Part shown: positions 1 to 6,352 of the stretch, piece by piece
How the letters are laid out: each line of letters opens with the position of its first letter
Position numbering within the stretch: the stretch's first letter is position 1
Assembly (NCBI GenBank): GCA_030609765.1
Contig: JAUWTE010000027.1
Location: 1-14,247 of the forward strand
DNA length: 14,247 nucleotides
Reading direction: 5' to 3'
Source: Acidobacteriota bacterium
GTDB lineage: Bacteria > Acidobacteriota > UBA890
Notes under the pieces: model-generated
Database searches by the model: none
Told to the model about the DNA's origin: nothing
The model's input: the letters and a program-made list of their open reading frames with translations, nothing else
Translations under genes and position numbers: made by a program

Positions 1-2
1 AC

Positions 3-146
3 CGGAAGCTGAAGCTGTGCTCGACACTCGACGTGCGCTCGGACGAGACGAATTTCTACGTGACGGTTACCCGCTACCTGTTCAAGGATGACGATCTCCT
101 GCGGCAGCGCGAGTGGAACGAAACCATCCCGCGAATGTTCCACTGA
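3..146 (+). CDS. CocE/NonD-type hydrolase, C-terminal fragment
   Basis: The third reading frame is open from the left edge to a TGA at 144-146 and gives the last 47 residues of a protein that begins outside the window. The segment SDETNFYVTVTRYLF followed by REWNETIPR resembles the C-terminal beta-sandwich strand of CocE/NonD (X-Pro dipeptidyl-peptidase S15-like) hydrolases, which typically end with a 'SDE..F.....R....G....ER.W.E.IPR' pattern. These serine hydrolases cleave esters or amides of small acyl compounds. The catalytic alpha/beta domain is not in the window, so activity cannot be judged. The next gene starts 43 bases downstream on the same strand. Family assignment rests only on this short tail and recalled family pattern. 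Confidence 0.55.
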   Translation, partial: RKLKLCSTLDVRSDETNFYVTVTRYLFKDDDLLRQREWNETIPRMFH

Positions 147-177
147 GTCCGCGCACGCTCCAGCCGCACAGCGCATC

Positions 178-182
178 GGAGG
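178..182 (+). promoter_or_regulatory. Shine-Dalgarno GGAGG deciding the start at 190
   Basis: GGAGG lies 7 bases before ATG 190. It supports starting the following gene there, rather than at the in-frame ATG at 88, which lies inside the preceding gene's coding region. Confidence 0.7.
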
Positions 183-189
183 ACCACAA

Positions 190-1578
190 ATGCGAAGACG
201 GGATTTCATGCGAGGCATCGCTGGCGCGCCCCTCCTCGGTCTTGCGACCGACGCAGGCTGGGGAGTCAATGAACCGGCGAACCAGGAAGAGGTCTCGAAG
301 AACGGCCTCGCGGGTCGTCGTTTCTTGACCTTCAACTCGGTCATCCGGGTCAACCAGATCGAGGTTACCCGAACCCAAAACGAGGGATTCGACGAGTACG
401 ATCGGCACACCCCCGAAAACGTCCAGGCCCTGCGTCAGGCCCTTGCCGAAGGCTGGCCTGGAGCACCGATGACCTGGGCTTTCAGCTGGAGGGCTCTACA
501 CGACGCGCGCGAACGCTACGCGACGTTGCGCCGGCTCGTTCCGGAATTCCACGACCGGTATGGCGACGATGTCACCTTCATCCCGGGAGCCTTCTTCGCC
601 AACGCCTACAACACGCGGGAGCAGGTCAATCGGGATCTGCACGAAGGGCTGGCGCGAGTGTCCGAGATCATGGGGGGCGGATTCCGTCCGAAAAGCCTGA
701 TCGCCGGATTCCTGGCCGGCGACAATCAGCAGTACCTAGCGGAGGAAGAGGGCATCCATGTCTGCCAAGGCAACATTTGGAGCCAGTATGCGGTGGACAA
801 TCAGGATGGGGAAGGGTCGATCTGCTATCCCTACTATCCCTCCAGAGAGCACTTCTGCAAGCCTGCTCAGTCCCGCGGTGATCATATCGACTGCGTCAAT
901 CTGGATGGTTGGACTATGGACTTCCTTGCCGCTCGCCGGCCCGGCGGCGAGGAGAGCAGGAAGAGGAGGCAGTACAGCCGAATGGGGGTCGGGCCGATCG
1001 AGACCATCGGGCAGTTCGGGCCGGAAACAGGACTGCGGCAGATGCTGGCCACTACTGCCGCCCACTTCGACACCGGATTCGATCTCAATCGATGGGCCTG
1101 GGTAACCAACTGCTGGGAGCTCTCGCTGGTCCCACAAGTCGGTCACCTGGAGATCCTGACCGCCTGGGTGCGTGCCATCCGGGAGCGCTGGCCGTCGGCC
1201 GAGTGCTTGACGCTGGGAGATTTCGGTCAGATCTGGAGGAACGAACACCGAACCAACGACGATATCAACTACCGGTTCCGGCAGAGAGGCACGGGAATCG
1301 GCGGATCGGACGCCAACCTCGAGATCCGCTGGTTCATGAACAAACAGTTTCGCCTGGCCCTGCTCAGAGACTGGCGACGGGATCAGCCCGAAGAGGTGAT
1401 CGATTTCACCCGGTACGATCTCCCGGCCCAGGAACCTCAGGAGCTCACTCGAAACTGGAGCCTGATGAACCGGCTCAATCAGAAGGGCATCCGACCCCAG
1501 GATCGGCCTACACCCCTTGCCGAGTTGCCAGAGGAAGATCGCAGGATCATTCTCGACAGGTATCCCGGCCTGGGATGA
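190..1578 (+). CDS. Tat-exported DUF3863-like protein (deacetylase-like fold?)
   Basis: A 462-residue protein. The start at 190 is chosen because it has GGAGG at ideal spacing and produces the N-terminus MRRRDFMRGIAGAPLLGLA, a twin-arginine-type export signal followed by a short hydrophobic stretch. The mature part begins with RRFLTFNSVIRVNQIEV and contains PYYPSREHFCKPAQ and DCVNLDGWTMDF. I associate this pattern, from memory, with the DUF3863/DUF3864 family of uncharacterised Bacteroidetes and environmental proteins. The order of segments (TWAFSWRAL near residue 97, FIPGAFFAN, RPKSLIAGFLAG, then an 'EEGIHVCQGNIW' segment) looks like a polysaccharide-deacetylase-type barrel working on extracytoplasmic glycans. 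That is inference: I do not see an unambiguous deacetylase metal triad. The C-terminal region (from about residue 340) is probably a separate all-beta or helical domain. It is followed by about 180 bases without a gene. Confidence 0.6.
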   Translation: MRRRDFMRGIAGAPLLGLATDAGWGVNEPANQEEVSKNGLAGRRFLTFNSVIRVNQIEVTRTQNEGFDEYDRHTPENVQALRQALAEGWPGAPMTWAFSWRALHDARERYATLRRLVPEFHDRYGDDVTFIPGAFFANAYNTREQVNRDLHEGLARVSEIMGGGFRPKSLIAGFLAGDNQQYLAEEEGIHVCQGNIWSQYAVDNQDGEGSICYPYYPSREHFCKPAQSRGDHIDCVNLDGWTMDFLAARRPGGEESRKRRQYSRMGVGPIETIGQFGPETGLRQMLATTAAHFDTGFDLNRWAWVTNCWELSLVPQVGHLEILTAWVRAIRERWPSAECLTLGDFGQIWRNEHRTNDDINYRFRQRGTGIGGSDANLEIRWFMNKQFRLALLRDWRRDQPEEVIDFTRYDLPAQEPQELTRNWSLMNRLNQKGIRPQDRPTPLAELPEEDRRIILDRYPGLG

Positions 1579-1759
1579 GAGAAGGCAGAGCACGACATCC
1601 AGGTGTCCCGCGCTCAGCTTGACGCCCTCAGCCCTTTTCAGCTAGCGTCCTCGCGGTGAATAAGGTGTTCCTTCACGTCAGTCTCGCGCGCACGCCTCCA
1701 CACCGCCAGAAGTGCGTTGATCGAACAGTGCGATTTCCTGTCAATGAGAGGTCATTTTG
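1579..1759 (+). other. Intergenic region before mtbB
   Basis: This is the largest gene-free gap in the window (181 bases). I looked for a cobalamin riboswitch, a tRNA with a CTA anticodon (tRNA-Pyl), a strong terminator and a consensus promoter, and found none that is convincing. TTGATC near 1717 could be a -35 box, but no good -10 follows it. GAGAGG at 1746-1751 is a plausible ribosome-binding site for ATG 1760. Confidence 0.5.
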
Positions 1760-3148
1760 ATGAAATACACTACTCGAATGGGAGATGGCTTCCGTCTCGA
1801 GATGACCGAAGCGGAGATCCGTAAGGACATCGAAGACGGAACGAGTGATGCCGCCGAAAGGGCAGATGTCGAGCCCATGACCGATGATGAAGTCGCGTAC
1901 TTGCTCGATATATACAAATGCCCCGACAGAAGTGTTGGCGTGCAACGAGGGAATGAAGTCGTACTGAGCTACGATAGCGCTACCACGAAGTTCAAACGCT
2001 GCAATGTTTCCGTAAGCAAGATCCAATCGCTCCAGATCTATGAGCGCCTTTTGGGTTCTGACATGCTGGAGCTGGCGCATATCGACTACAGCTTCAAACC
2101 TGTAAAGCCGATCGTCGTATTCGAACAGCCCATTCTTGAACAAGCCCTTTTGATAACAATTCCGCCCCTCTTCTACGGAGCGATGCCAAACCTGGGCCTG
2201 TACAGCCAGCCCGACGGGCCGAGTCCAAATCCCGCCAATCTGTTGCCAGAGGGCAAGATAGCGGAAGCCCGAGCCTCCTACGAAGAACAGATCGACTATG
2301 CCGTTGCCGATATGGTCTATGTGGCCAGCCGAATGTACGAAGCAGGGGCCGACGGCATTAACTTCGATACGACCGGAGCGGCGGGAGATGCGGAATTCTA
2401 CGCCACGCTGACGGCGATTGAGATATTGAAGAAGAAGTACCCCGACATGTGCGTACAGATGGGCATGGCCTCGGAGTTCGTGCTCGGAATGCACGCGGAC
2501 CTGTACTACGACGATGTCCGCTTAGCCGGGTTGTACCCGCACAAGCAACTCGAGCTGGCGCAAAAAGCAGGGGTCACCATATTCGGACCAGCTATCAACA
2601 TCGTCAGCAACAGGTCTCTACCGTGGAACCTGGCCCGTTCGGTTACCTTTGTGGCCGCATGCACGCGTATCGCCCAAATTCCTGTACATGCATGTGTGGG
2701 CATGGGGGTCGGCGGCGTGCCCCTGGCCTTGTCCGTGCCAGTTGACGCTCTGACCCGATCTTCCAAAGCACTGGTGGACATAACCCGTCTGGACGGGTTG
2801 TAGATAGGCGTGGGCGATCCCTTTGGCATGGCCGTGGCGCACGGCGTTGCCGCGGGCATCGGCGGAATGCGGGCCGCAGGAGATCTTGTTGCTCGCATGC
2901 AGGTGTCCCAAGGCATGAGAATCAAACAAGCCAAAGAGCACGTAGCCAGCAAGCTGGGGATATCGGTTCTCGATATTGCCGATCCCGTTGTGATGAGTGA
3001 GGTACGAGACGATCTGGATCTAGGGCGAGTGAATGCAGTTCCGGGAGCGGCTAAAGGTATCGATGCAAAATTCCGTATTGCCGAGGTCCTTGACATTGAA
3101 ATCAACTGTCTCAATATCTTCAAAAAACGCACCGGCTTGAAAAGCTGA
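1760..3148 (+). CDS. mtbB: Dimethylamine:corrinoid methyltransferase with in-frame amber (pyrrolysine) codon
   Basis: MtbB transfers a methyl group from dimethylamine to a cognate corrinoid protein (MtbC), releasing monomethylamine. The frame from ATG 1760 (GAGAGG 8 bases upstream) is interrupted only by TAG 2801-2803 and then runs to TGA 3146-3148. With TAG decoded, the product is 462 residues with the amber residue at 348; archaeal MtbB is about 467 residues with pyrrolysine near 356. Matching segments lie on both sides of the TAG: RMGDGFRLEM at the N-terminus, AHIDYSFKPVKP, PLFYGAMPNLGLY, DGINFDTTGAAGDAEFY and PWNLARSVTF, then LDGL-amber-IGVGDPFGMAVAHG, GGMRAAGDLVARMQ and NAVPGAAKGIDAK. 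The piece after TAG has no good start signal of its own (GTG 2810 lacks a well-placed Shine-Dalgarno). The TAG lies in the conserved loop where pyrrolysine binds the amine, and no frameshift or other stop is present, so decay is unlikely. No mtbC or pyl gene lies in this window. Composition is lower in GC than most flanking genes. Confidence 0.9.
2782..2799 (+). repeat. Perfect inverted repeat just upstream of the amber codon
   Basis: AACCCGTC-TG-GACGGGTT is a perfect 8-base inverted repeat with a 2-base centre. As RNA it would form a 7-bp stem with loop CUGG. It ends one base before the G preceding TAG 2801. It lies inside coding sequence for ITRLDGL, so it may simply follow from codon choice. 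A translating ribosome at the TAG would have melted it. Function is unknown. Confidence 0.6.
2801..2803 (+). other. Amber codon predicted to encode pyrrolysine
   Basis: TAG sits between LDGL and IGVGDP of MtbB, the conserved pyrrolysine position of the family (archaeal sequences read LDG[LI]-Pyl-VGVGDP). Homology continues in the same frame for 114 more codons to a TGA. Decoding would need tRNA-Pyl and PylS encoded elsewhere in the genome. If the host lacks them, the gene would yield a truncated protein without its active-site residue. Confidence 0.85.
2831..2845 (+). repeat. Short GC-rich hairpin downstream of the amber codon
   Basis: GCCGTG-GCG-CACGGC forms a perfect 6-bp stem with a 3-base loop, starting 27 bases after the TAG. 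Archaeal methylamine methyltransferase mRNAs have a proposed structure (PYLIS) downstream of the amber codon. This hairpin is small, starts further away, and could be chance, so it is recorded only as a candidate. Confidence 0.3.
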
Positions 3149-3154
3149 GAACCC

Positions 3155-3174
3155 AGCGATCTGCGTGGATCGCT
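3155..3174 (+). terminator. Hairpin after mtbB, possible weak terminator or attenuator
   Basis: AGCGATC-TGCGTG-GATCGCT is a perfect 7-bp stem with a 6-base loop, beginning 6 bases after the mtbB stop and ending about 40 bases before the next start. No T-run follows, so as an intrinsic terminator it would be weak. It could stabilise the upstream message or tune the ratio between mtbB and the dehydrogenase gene. Confidence 0.35.
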
Positions 3175-3215
3175 CTGGTTTGATGCTTCCCCCTATCGGC
3201 GCAGGGAGTCCTACA

Positions 3216-4634
3216 ATGAGAACCTACGATAAGTTCTATATTAACGGGCAATGGGTAGATCCTGCGGGGCAAGGCACAGGTGATGTGACAAACCCGGCTA
3301 CTGGCGCAATCTCTGCGCAAGTACCACTGGGAAATGTTGAAGATGTTGATGCGGCCGTAGCCGCTGCGAAGGGAGCATTCCCGACCTGGTCACGAACTTC
3401 CGCTGCCGAAAGAGAATCTTTTTTGCGACAATTGGCTGCCGAATCTGAGAAGCGCAATGCCGATTTGACGCAGACCATTCTCGATGAATTGGGAATGCCT
3501 ATCCAGCACGCTGCGGCCTTCCAGGTAGATCCCCTGGAAATCATCTGTAACTCCTTCGCCGACAAGGCAAAGCAGATGGAGGCCGAAGAGCAAGTTGGTA
3601 ATTCGATCGTCATCAAGGAGCCAATTGGCGTCTGCGCAATGATCAACCCCTGGAATTATCCGATCTGGCAAATGATCGGCAAGGTTGCTCCCGCTATCGC
3701 CGCTGGCTGCACAATGGTTGTGAAAGCAGCCAGCCAAACGCCTAGCCATCTGTTCATCTTTGCAGAGATGTGCGACGCGGTCGGATTGCCGGCGGGTGTT
3801 TTCAATATAGTCCACGGGAGCGGCAAAGACATTGGCCCCCGACTCAGCAGCCACCCTGACGTTGATTTGGTCAGCTTCACTGGGTCAACTGCCGCTGGTA
3901 TCCAAGTCAGTCATGCGGCTGCTCCTACCGTAAAACGAGTCTTTTTGGAATTGGGTGGCAAGTCTCCCTACATCATCACAGAAGAGGCAGACTTGAAAGC
4001 AGCTATCGACTTTGGAATCAACGACATCATGGTTAACACGGGACAAACATGTAATGCACTAACCAGGATGATCGTTCAAGAGTCGGTTTACGACGAGGCT
4101 GTCGACTTGGCGAAAGCCAAGGCCGAGTCATTGGTTGTTGGTGATCCGAGTGACCCTGATGTTTTTGTAGGACCCATGGCGTCAGAAGGCCAGAAACAGA
4201 CGGTTATCGACTACATCAACAAAGGAATTGCTGAGGGCGCTCGCTTGGTAACGGGCGGAACTCATATGCCGGAGGGTCTTACGCAGGGACACTATGTCGC
4301 ACCAACAGTGTTCGCCGAAGTAACGAATGATATGACAATTGCGCAAGAGGAGATCTTCGGGCCAGTCTTACCGCTGATAAGGTATTCCACGATCGACGAG
4401 GCTATCGAGATCGCAAACGATACTCCTTATGGTTTGGCTGCTGCGGTCTGGGCAGGCGATCAAGACGAAGCGATTGCCATTGCGAAGAGAATCAGAGCTG
4501 GTCAATGCGCCATTAATGGTGGCGAGGCAAATCACGAGGCTCCATTTGGTGGCTACAAAGAATCTGGGAACGGCCGAGAATTTGGGGAGGCTGGACTACA
4601 CGAATACTGCGAGCTCAAGGCGATGCAACTGTAG
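3216..4634 (+). CDS. NAD(P)-dependent aldehyde dehydrogenase
   Basis: A 472-residue cytoplasmic aldehyde dehydrogenase that oxidises an aldehyde to the acid. The start is ATG 3216, which has CAGGGAG about 8 bases upstream and gives the usual family N-terminus FYINGQWVDP; an earlier in-frame ATG at 3183 lacks this support. Family features include the oxyanion asparagine N147 in NPWNYP, the general base E245 in FLELGGKSP, the nucleophile C279 in NTGQTCNALTR, and the C-terminal EEIFGPVLP and APFGGYKESGNGRE motifs, so the enzyme should be active. The substrate is not determined; the general type includes betaine-aldehyde and medium-chain aldehyde dehydrogenases. It follows mtbB by 67 bases and shares its lower GC, suggesting they arrived together. 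It ends in TAG. If that TAG and the next in-frame one (4707-4709) were read through, translation would continue into the next gene. Confidence 0.9.
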   Translation: MRTYDKFYINGQWVDPAGQGTGDVTNPATGAISAQVPLGNVEDVDAAVAAAKGAFPTWSRTSAAERESFLRQLAAESEKRNADLTQTILDELGMPIQHAAAFQVDPLEIICNSFADKAKQMEAEEQVGNSIVIKEPIGVCAMINPWNYPIWQMIGKVAPAIAAGCTMVVKAASQTPSHLFIFAEMCDAVGLPAGVFNIVHGSGKDIGPRLSSHPDVDLVSFTGSTAAGIQVSHAAAPTVKRVFLELGGKSPYIITEEADLKAAIDFGINDIMVNTGQTCNALTRMIVQESVYDEAVDLAKAKAESLVVGDPSDPDVFVGPMASEGQKQTVIDYINKGIAEGARLVTGGTHMPEGLTQGHYVAPTVFAEVTNDMTIAQEEIFGPVLPLIRYSTIDEAIEIANDTPYGLAAAVWAGDQDEAIAIAKRIRAGQCAINGGEANHEAPFGGYKESGNGREFGEAGLHEYCELKAMQL

Positions 4635-4754
4635 ATAGCCACTGTCATCGGGCGCGTCCCGACGAGAGCGGCGATGTGGCCCGGAATTGCGGCAGGATCC
4701 AGTCCTTAGACAAACCCTGCTACGACCCAGTCAGACCCTGAGAGGGGAGCGATC
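4635..4754 (+). other. Intergenic region between the two dehydrogenase genes
   Basis: These 120 bases hold a small hairpin TCGGG-CGCGT-CCCGA at 4648-4662 without a T-run, and a second in-frame TAG at 4707-4709. GAGGGGAG at 4742-4749 is the ribosome-binding site for the GTG start at 4755. No promoter, tRNA or riboswitch is recognised. Confidence 0.5.
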
Positions 4755-6239
4755 GTGAGCGATCTCAAAGTTGTCGGAAACTACATCTCGGGCAAGTGGG
4801 TAGAGGCCGAACACGACGGCCATCTGGATATCGAGAATCCCAGCACCGGTGGAATCATCGGGAAAGTCCCGTTGTCCATAGCGGGTGAGGCTAACCGCGC
4901 GGTCGAAGCGGCGAGAAGAGCCTTTCCTGAGTGGAGCAGGACGCCCGTAGCCGGCCGTGTTTCGTATTTGTATGCCTTGAGAAACCTTCTGATGGAGCAC
5001 GAGGAGAAGGTCAGCCGTACGCTCGTGGAGGAAATGGGTAAGTCTCTCCCCGACGCGCGGGCGGAGATGAAACGAACCATTCAGAACATCGAGGCTGCCT
5101 GCGGCATGCCGATCCTGCAGCACGGGGACAAGATGATCGGCTCCGCTGCTGGAATCGACGGCGAAGTCATTCATCTTCCCATCGGTGTGTTCGCGGCGAT
5201 CACGCCTTTCAACTTCCCGGCCATGGCGCCCTTCTGGTTCATCCCATATGCCTTGGCGACCGGCAATACCTTCGTGCTCAAACCATCCGAGCAAACACCT
5301 CTGACAACAGAGCTGCTGACTGAGTACATCGATCAGGCCGGTCTGCCTGCAGGGGTGTTCAACCTCGTGAACGGCGACAAGACCGTTGCCACCGCGCTAG
5401 CTACCCATCCGGACGTCAACGGTGTCTCGTTCGTCGGCAAGACCGCTACCTGCCGCGTCGTAGCGGCCCAGTGCGCCGCCGACAACAAGAGATACCAGGC
5501 GATGGGCAGCGCCAAGAACCACCTTGTCGTGATGCCCGATTGTTCACAGCTGGATGAGCTCATTCGAAACATGAGCACATCCTGCTTTGGCTGTGCCGGG
5601 CAGAGGTGTATGGCTTCTTCCGCGATCGTCGCCATAGGCGATGACATGTACAAGGCCGTTGCCGACCGGTTCGTCAATGACTCCAAGAAGTTCCTGGCCG
5701 CTAATCCGCTCGATCCCGAGTACGCTGACGAGGCGATGCTCACGGGGCCGGTCATCTCGGCACAAGCCAAGGACTTCATTCTGGAGATGATCGAAACGGG
5801 AATTCAGGAAGGCGCTACGCTTGCGCTGGATGGACGCGACATCACCATCCCCGGATATGAGAAGGGACACTACGTCGGGCCTACGGTCTTTACAGACGTC
5901 ACGCCGGGTATGGAAATCCACAAGACCGAGATCTTCGGTCCGGTCGTGGTCATTCTCAAAGCTCAATCCCTGGACGAGGCGATCGAGATCATCAATGAGC
6001 ATCAGTACGCCAACGCCTGCTCCATCTATACCCAAAACGGCTATCACGCCCGCAAGTTCAAGCTCGAGGCCGAATGCGGAATGATCGGCGTGAATGTGGG
6101 TATTCCCGCCCCAGTTCCATTCCTTCCTTTTGGCGGCATGAACAACTCGATGATCTGCGACATCAAGATGCAGGGCAAAGCGGCCATCAATTTCTTCACT
6201 GAAGACAAAGTGATCGTCGAGCGGTATTGGGAGGAGTAG
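4755..6239 (+). CDS. mmsA: Methylmalonate/malonate-semialdehyde dehydrogenase (CoA-acylating)
   Basis: A 494-residue member of the MmsA/IolA family, which converts (methyl)malonate semialdehyde, CoA and NAD+ to propionyl- or acetyl-CoA plus CO2 at the end of valine, beta-alanine, thymine/uracil or inositol breakdown. The start is GTG 4755 with a GAGGGGAG leader. Diagnostic features are ITPFNFPAMAPFWF, KPSEQTPL, SFVGKT and the nucleophile C285 in GCAGQRCMASSA. It also has GSAKNHLVVMPD in place of the ELGGK general-base motif; lack of that glutamate is characteristic of this CoA-dependent class. The C-terminal segment PFLPFGGMNNS also fits. It differs clearly from the dehydrogenase just upstream, so the pair is not a recent duplication. 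It ends in TAG with a TGA 14 codons further on. The aminotransferase that follows could supply its semialdehyde substrate. Confidence 0.92.
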   Translation: MSDLKVVGNYISGKWVEAEHDGHLDIENPSTGGIIGKVPLSIAGEANRAVEAARRAFPEWSRTPVAGRVSYLYALRNLLMEHEEKVSRTLVEEMGKSLPDARAEMKRTIQNIEAACGMPILQHGDKMIGSAAGIDGEVIHLPIGVFAAITPFNFPAMAPFWFIPYALATGNTFVLKPSEQTPLTTELLTEYIDQAGLPAGVFNLVNGDKTVATALATHPDVNGVSFVGKTATCRVVAAQCAADNKRYQAMGSAKNHLVVMPDCSQLDELIRNMSTSCFGCAGQRCMASSAIVAIGDDMYKAVADRFVNDSKKFLAANPLDPEYADEAMLTGPVISAQAKDFILEMIETGIQEGATLALDGRDITIPGYEKGHYVGPTVFTDVTPGMEIHKTEIFGPVVVILKAQSLDEAIEIINEHQYANACSIYTQNGYHARKFKLEAECGMIGVNVGIPAPVPFLPFGGMNNSMICDIKMQGKAAINFFTEDKVIVERYWEE

Positions 6240-6267
6240 GCCAGAACGAATACGTTGAAGGGAAGAC

Positions 6268-6336
6268 GTGAACGGAGGCCGTGAACGGACCTTCTTCACC
6301 TACAAGCACAAGCGCGTGATGATCTCCCACTGGTGA
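6268..6336 (+). CDS. Possible 22-residue small ORF
   Basis: A GTG start with AAGGGA a few bases upstream opens a 22-codon frame reading VNGGRERTFFTYKHKRVMISHW and ending at TGA 6334-6336, just before the next gene. I recognise no family. The first bases coincide with a 10-base direct repeat (CGTGAACGGA at 6267-6276 and 6280-6289). It could be a leader peptide, a remnant of a gene end, or chance. Confidence 0.15.
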   Translation: MNGGRERTFFTYKHKRVMISHW

Positions 6337-6338
6337 AC

Positions 6339-6345
6339 GAGGAGG
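6339..6345 (+). promoter_or_regulatory. Shine-Dalgarno GAGGAGG deciding the start at 6353
   Basis: GAGGAGG is 7 bases before ATG 6353 but only 1 base before the in-frame ATG 6347. Spacing therefore favours 6353 as the true start of the aminotransferase. Confidence 0.7.
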
Positions 6346-6352
6346 CATGGTA

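Noticed and set aside
88..189. N-terminal extension of the DUF3863-like protein from ATG 88
   Set aside because: It overlaps the coding end of the upstream hydrolase and would bury the Tat-type signal. ATG 190 has GGAGG at proper spacing.
1579..1759. tRNA-Pyl in the gap upstream of mtbB
   Set aside because: No cloverleaf with a CTA anticodon and no matching acceptor or T-arm could be drawn in this gap or the other intergenic gaps.
2804..3148. The 3' part of mtbB as an independent small gene starting at GTG 2810
   Set aside because: It is in frame with the upstream part, has no well-placed ribosome-binding site, and matches the C-terminal quarter of MtbB directly after the pyrrolysine position.
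4635..4710. Possible cobalamin riboswitch, prompted by AGCCACTG at 4637-4644 and a nearby GGG/CCC hairpin
   Set aside because: The conserved B12-box and the upstream GGGAA-type elements are absent, and the motif abuts a coding end. A chance match is more likely.
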